13,273 nt of DNA. Origin: DASUZD01 sp036377055. Its GTDB lineage: Bacteria > Actinomycetota > Thermoleophilia > Gaiellales > Gaiellaceae. Position 1 is the first letter of the stretch. The number at the start of each line of letters is the position of its first letter. The stretch is taken from contig DASUZD010000104.1 in NCBI GenBank assembly GCA_036377055.1, positions 1-13,273 on the forward strand. The letters are read 5' to 3'. The notes under the pieces were generated by a model. The model saw only the letters and a list, made by a program, of their open reading frames with translations. It had not been told where the DNA came from and did not search any database. The translations under genes were made by a program, and so were the position numbers. Below are positions 12,506 to 13,273 of this stretch, in pieces.

Positions 12506-13273
12506 TTGACTCGGCCCGCGAGGAGGCCGTAGACGAGCGTGCTCGCTCGGCGCGCGGCGGCGTGTGGAGCGTGTCCCTGCGCGCGCGCTGCGAGGTATGC
12601 GATCGAGAACGCGTCGCCGGCGCCGGTCGGGTCGACGTCGTGGAGCGGCCGCACCTCGATTCGACGGGCGCGGCCGTCCACGAAGACGAGCGAGCCGCGG
12701 AGGCCGAACGTCACGACCACCTCCGGGACCCCGAAGCTGGCTAGCGAGGCAGGGCTCAGGTCGGGGACGAGCGCAAGTGCTTCCTCCTCGGCGAGCTTCA
12801 GGATCGAGACGTGCTCGAGGACAGCCGGGTCGTAGCTCGCGTCGAGCTCGAGCGGGCCGGTCCGCGGCGGGCGCACGAGACCCTGGCCGTCGAAGGAGAG
12901 GCGTCGGCCATGGGCGATCTCCGCAATCGTTTGCGGGGGGAAATCGGTTTCGGCAAGCGGCGCCAGATGGACCGCGCCAGCGCGGCTGAGCGCGTCTCCC
13001 AGGTCGGCAGGAGACCACGGGTCGCCGATGGCATCGACCTGCATCGCGCGCGTGTCGCCGTCGTAGGTCATCGAGAAGGCGTGCGTGGTCTCGGCCTCTC
13101 GTACCGTCACGGGAATGCCGAGCGCGGCGAGGCGCGGGACGAGCATCGGGCGGTCGGCGCGCCCGCACTTCGTCAGGATTCGCGCCGGCCCGCCGACGAT
13201 CCGGAGCGCGCGCCCGCAGTGGTAAGGCCCGCCGCCGATTCGCGGCGGCCCTCCCTCAACGCGATCGAGCGAG
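12502..13273 (-). CDS. PfkB-family carbohydrate kinase, N-terminus off the right edge
   Basis: The frame is open from the right edge for 256 codons to TGA at 12502, so the start is not in the window; the ATG at 13146 is internal. The first visible residues (GGPPRIGGGPYHCGRALRIV) hold the Gly-Gly substrate motif of ribokinase-like enzymes. HVSILKLAEEEALALVPDL is the usual NxxE-type region, with K-x-x-E in place of N-x-x-E. PEVVVTFGLRGSLVFVDG precedes the nucleotide site, and VDPTGAGDAFSIAYLAA is PfkB signature 2, with the catalytic Asp in GAGD. It phosphorylates a sugar, nucleoside or related alcohol; the substrate cannot be told. It is coupled to the short BNR gene. Confidence 0.85.
   Translation of the reverse strand, partial: SLDRVEGGPPRIGGGPYHCGRALRIVGGPARILTKCGRADRPMLVPRLAALGIPVTVREAETTHAFSMTYDGDTRAMQVDAIGDPWSPADLGDALSRAGAVHLAPLAETDFPPQTIAEIAHGRRLSFDGQGLVRPPRTGPLELDASYDPAVLEHVSILKLAEEEALALVPDLSPASLASFGVPEVVVTFGLRGSLVFVDGRARRIEVRPLHDVDPTGAGDAFSIAYLAARAQGHAPHAAARRASTLVYGLLAGRVK

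Overview
The window looks like a chromosomal piece of a very GC-rich actinobacterium. Codon third positions are almost all G or C, GTG starts are common, and neighbouring genes overlap by GTGA or ATGA at four junctions (7315-7318, 8166-8169, 9098-9101, 12502-12505). Secreted proteins are repeat-rich, and several genes appear to be read from leaderless promoters (TANNNT ending exactly 6 nt before the start codon). This style resembles Thermoleophilia (Gaiellales/Solirubrobacterales), but that placement is inference from style, with no marker gene to confirm it.

Layout. 1-3086 (minus): two exported proteins, a repeat protein running off the left edge and a membrane-anchored FN3 plus glycosidase-like protein. 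3176-6168 (plus): a class III aminotransferase resembling the hopanoid-linked HpnO group, then a TolB-like propeller, a small secreted beta-sandwich protein and a two-helix membrane protein. 6184-8546 (minus): a SixA-like histidine phosphatase, an ABC-2 exporter ATPase and its permease, overlapping stop-to-start, then a 116-aa protein of unknown function. 8571-9253 (plus): a lipoprotein coupled to the 5' end of a phzF-family gene that stops after 51 codons. 12110-13273 (minus): a PfkB-family sugar kinase running off the right edge, coupled to a short BNR/Asp-box protein.

The unusual part is about 9240-11405. Two different phzF-family 5' ends bracket a tract of lower GC3 that carries a ClpP-fold serine proteinase of the SDH family, a hairpin-rich 435-bp leader and a possible small convergent gene. 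Copy A (9098-9253) is cut off. Copy B (11180-12113) has a 1-nt frameshift near codon 22 and a 29-codon in-frame insertion lying between two copies of the GAGACNGTGTTC motif around the active-site Glu; beyond 11406 its codon use is native again. The simplest reading is that a segment carrying its own phzF 5' end recombined into a resident phzF, leaving native 5' end - cargo - foreign 5' end joined to native 3' end. Neither copy appears intact. No transposase, integrase, tRNA, rRNA or CRISPR array was seen.
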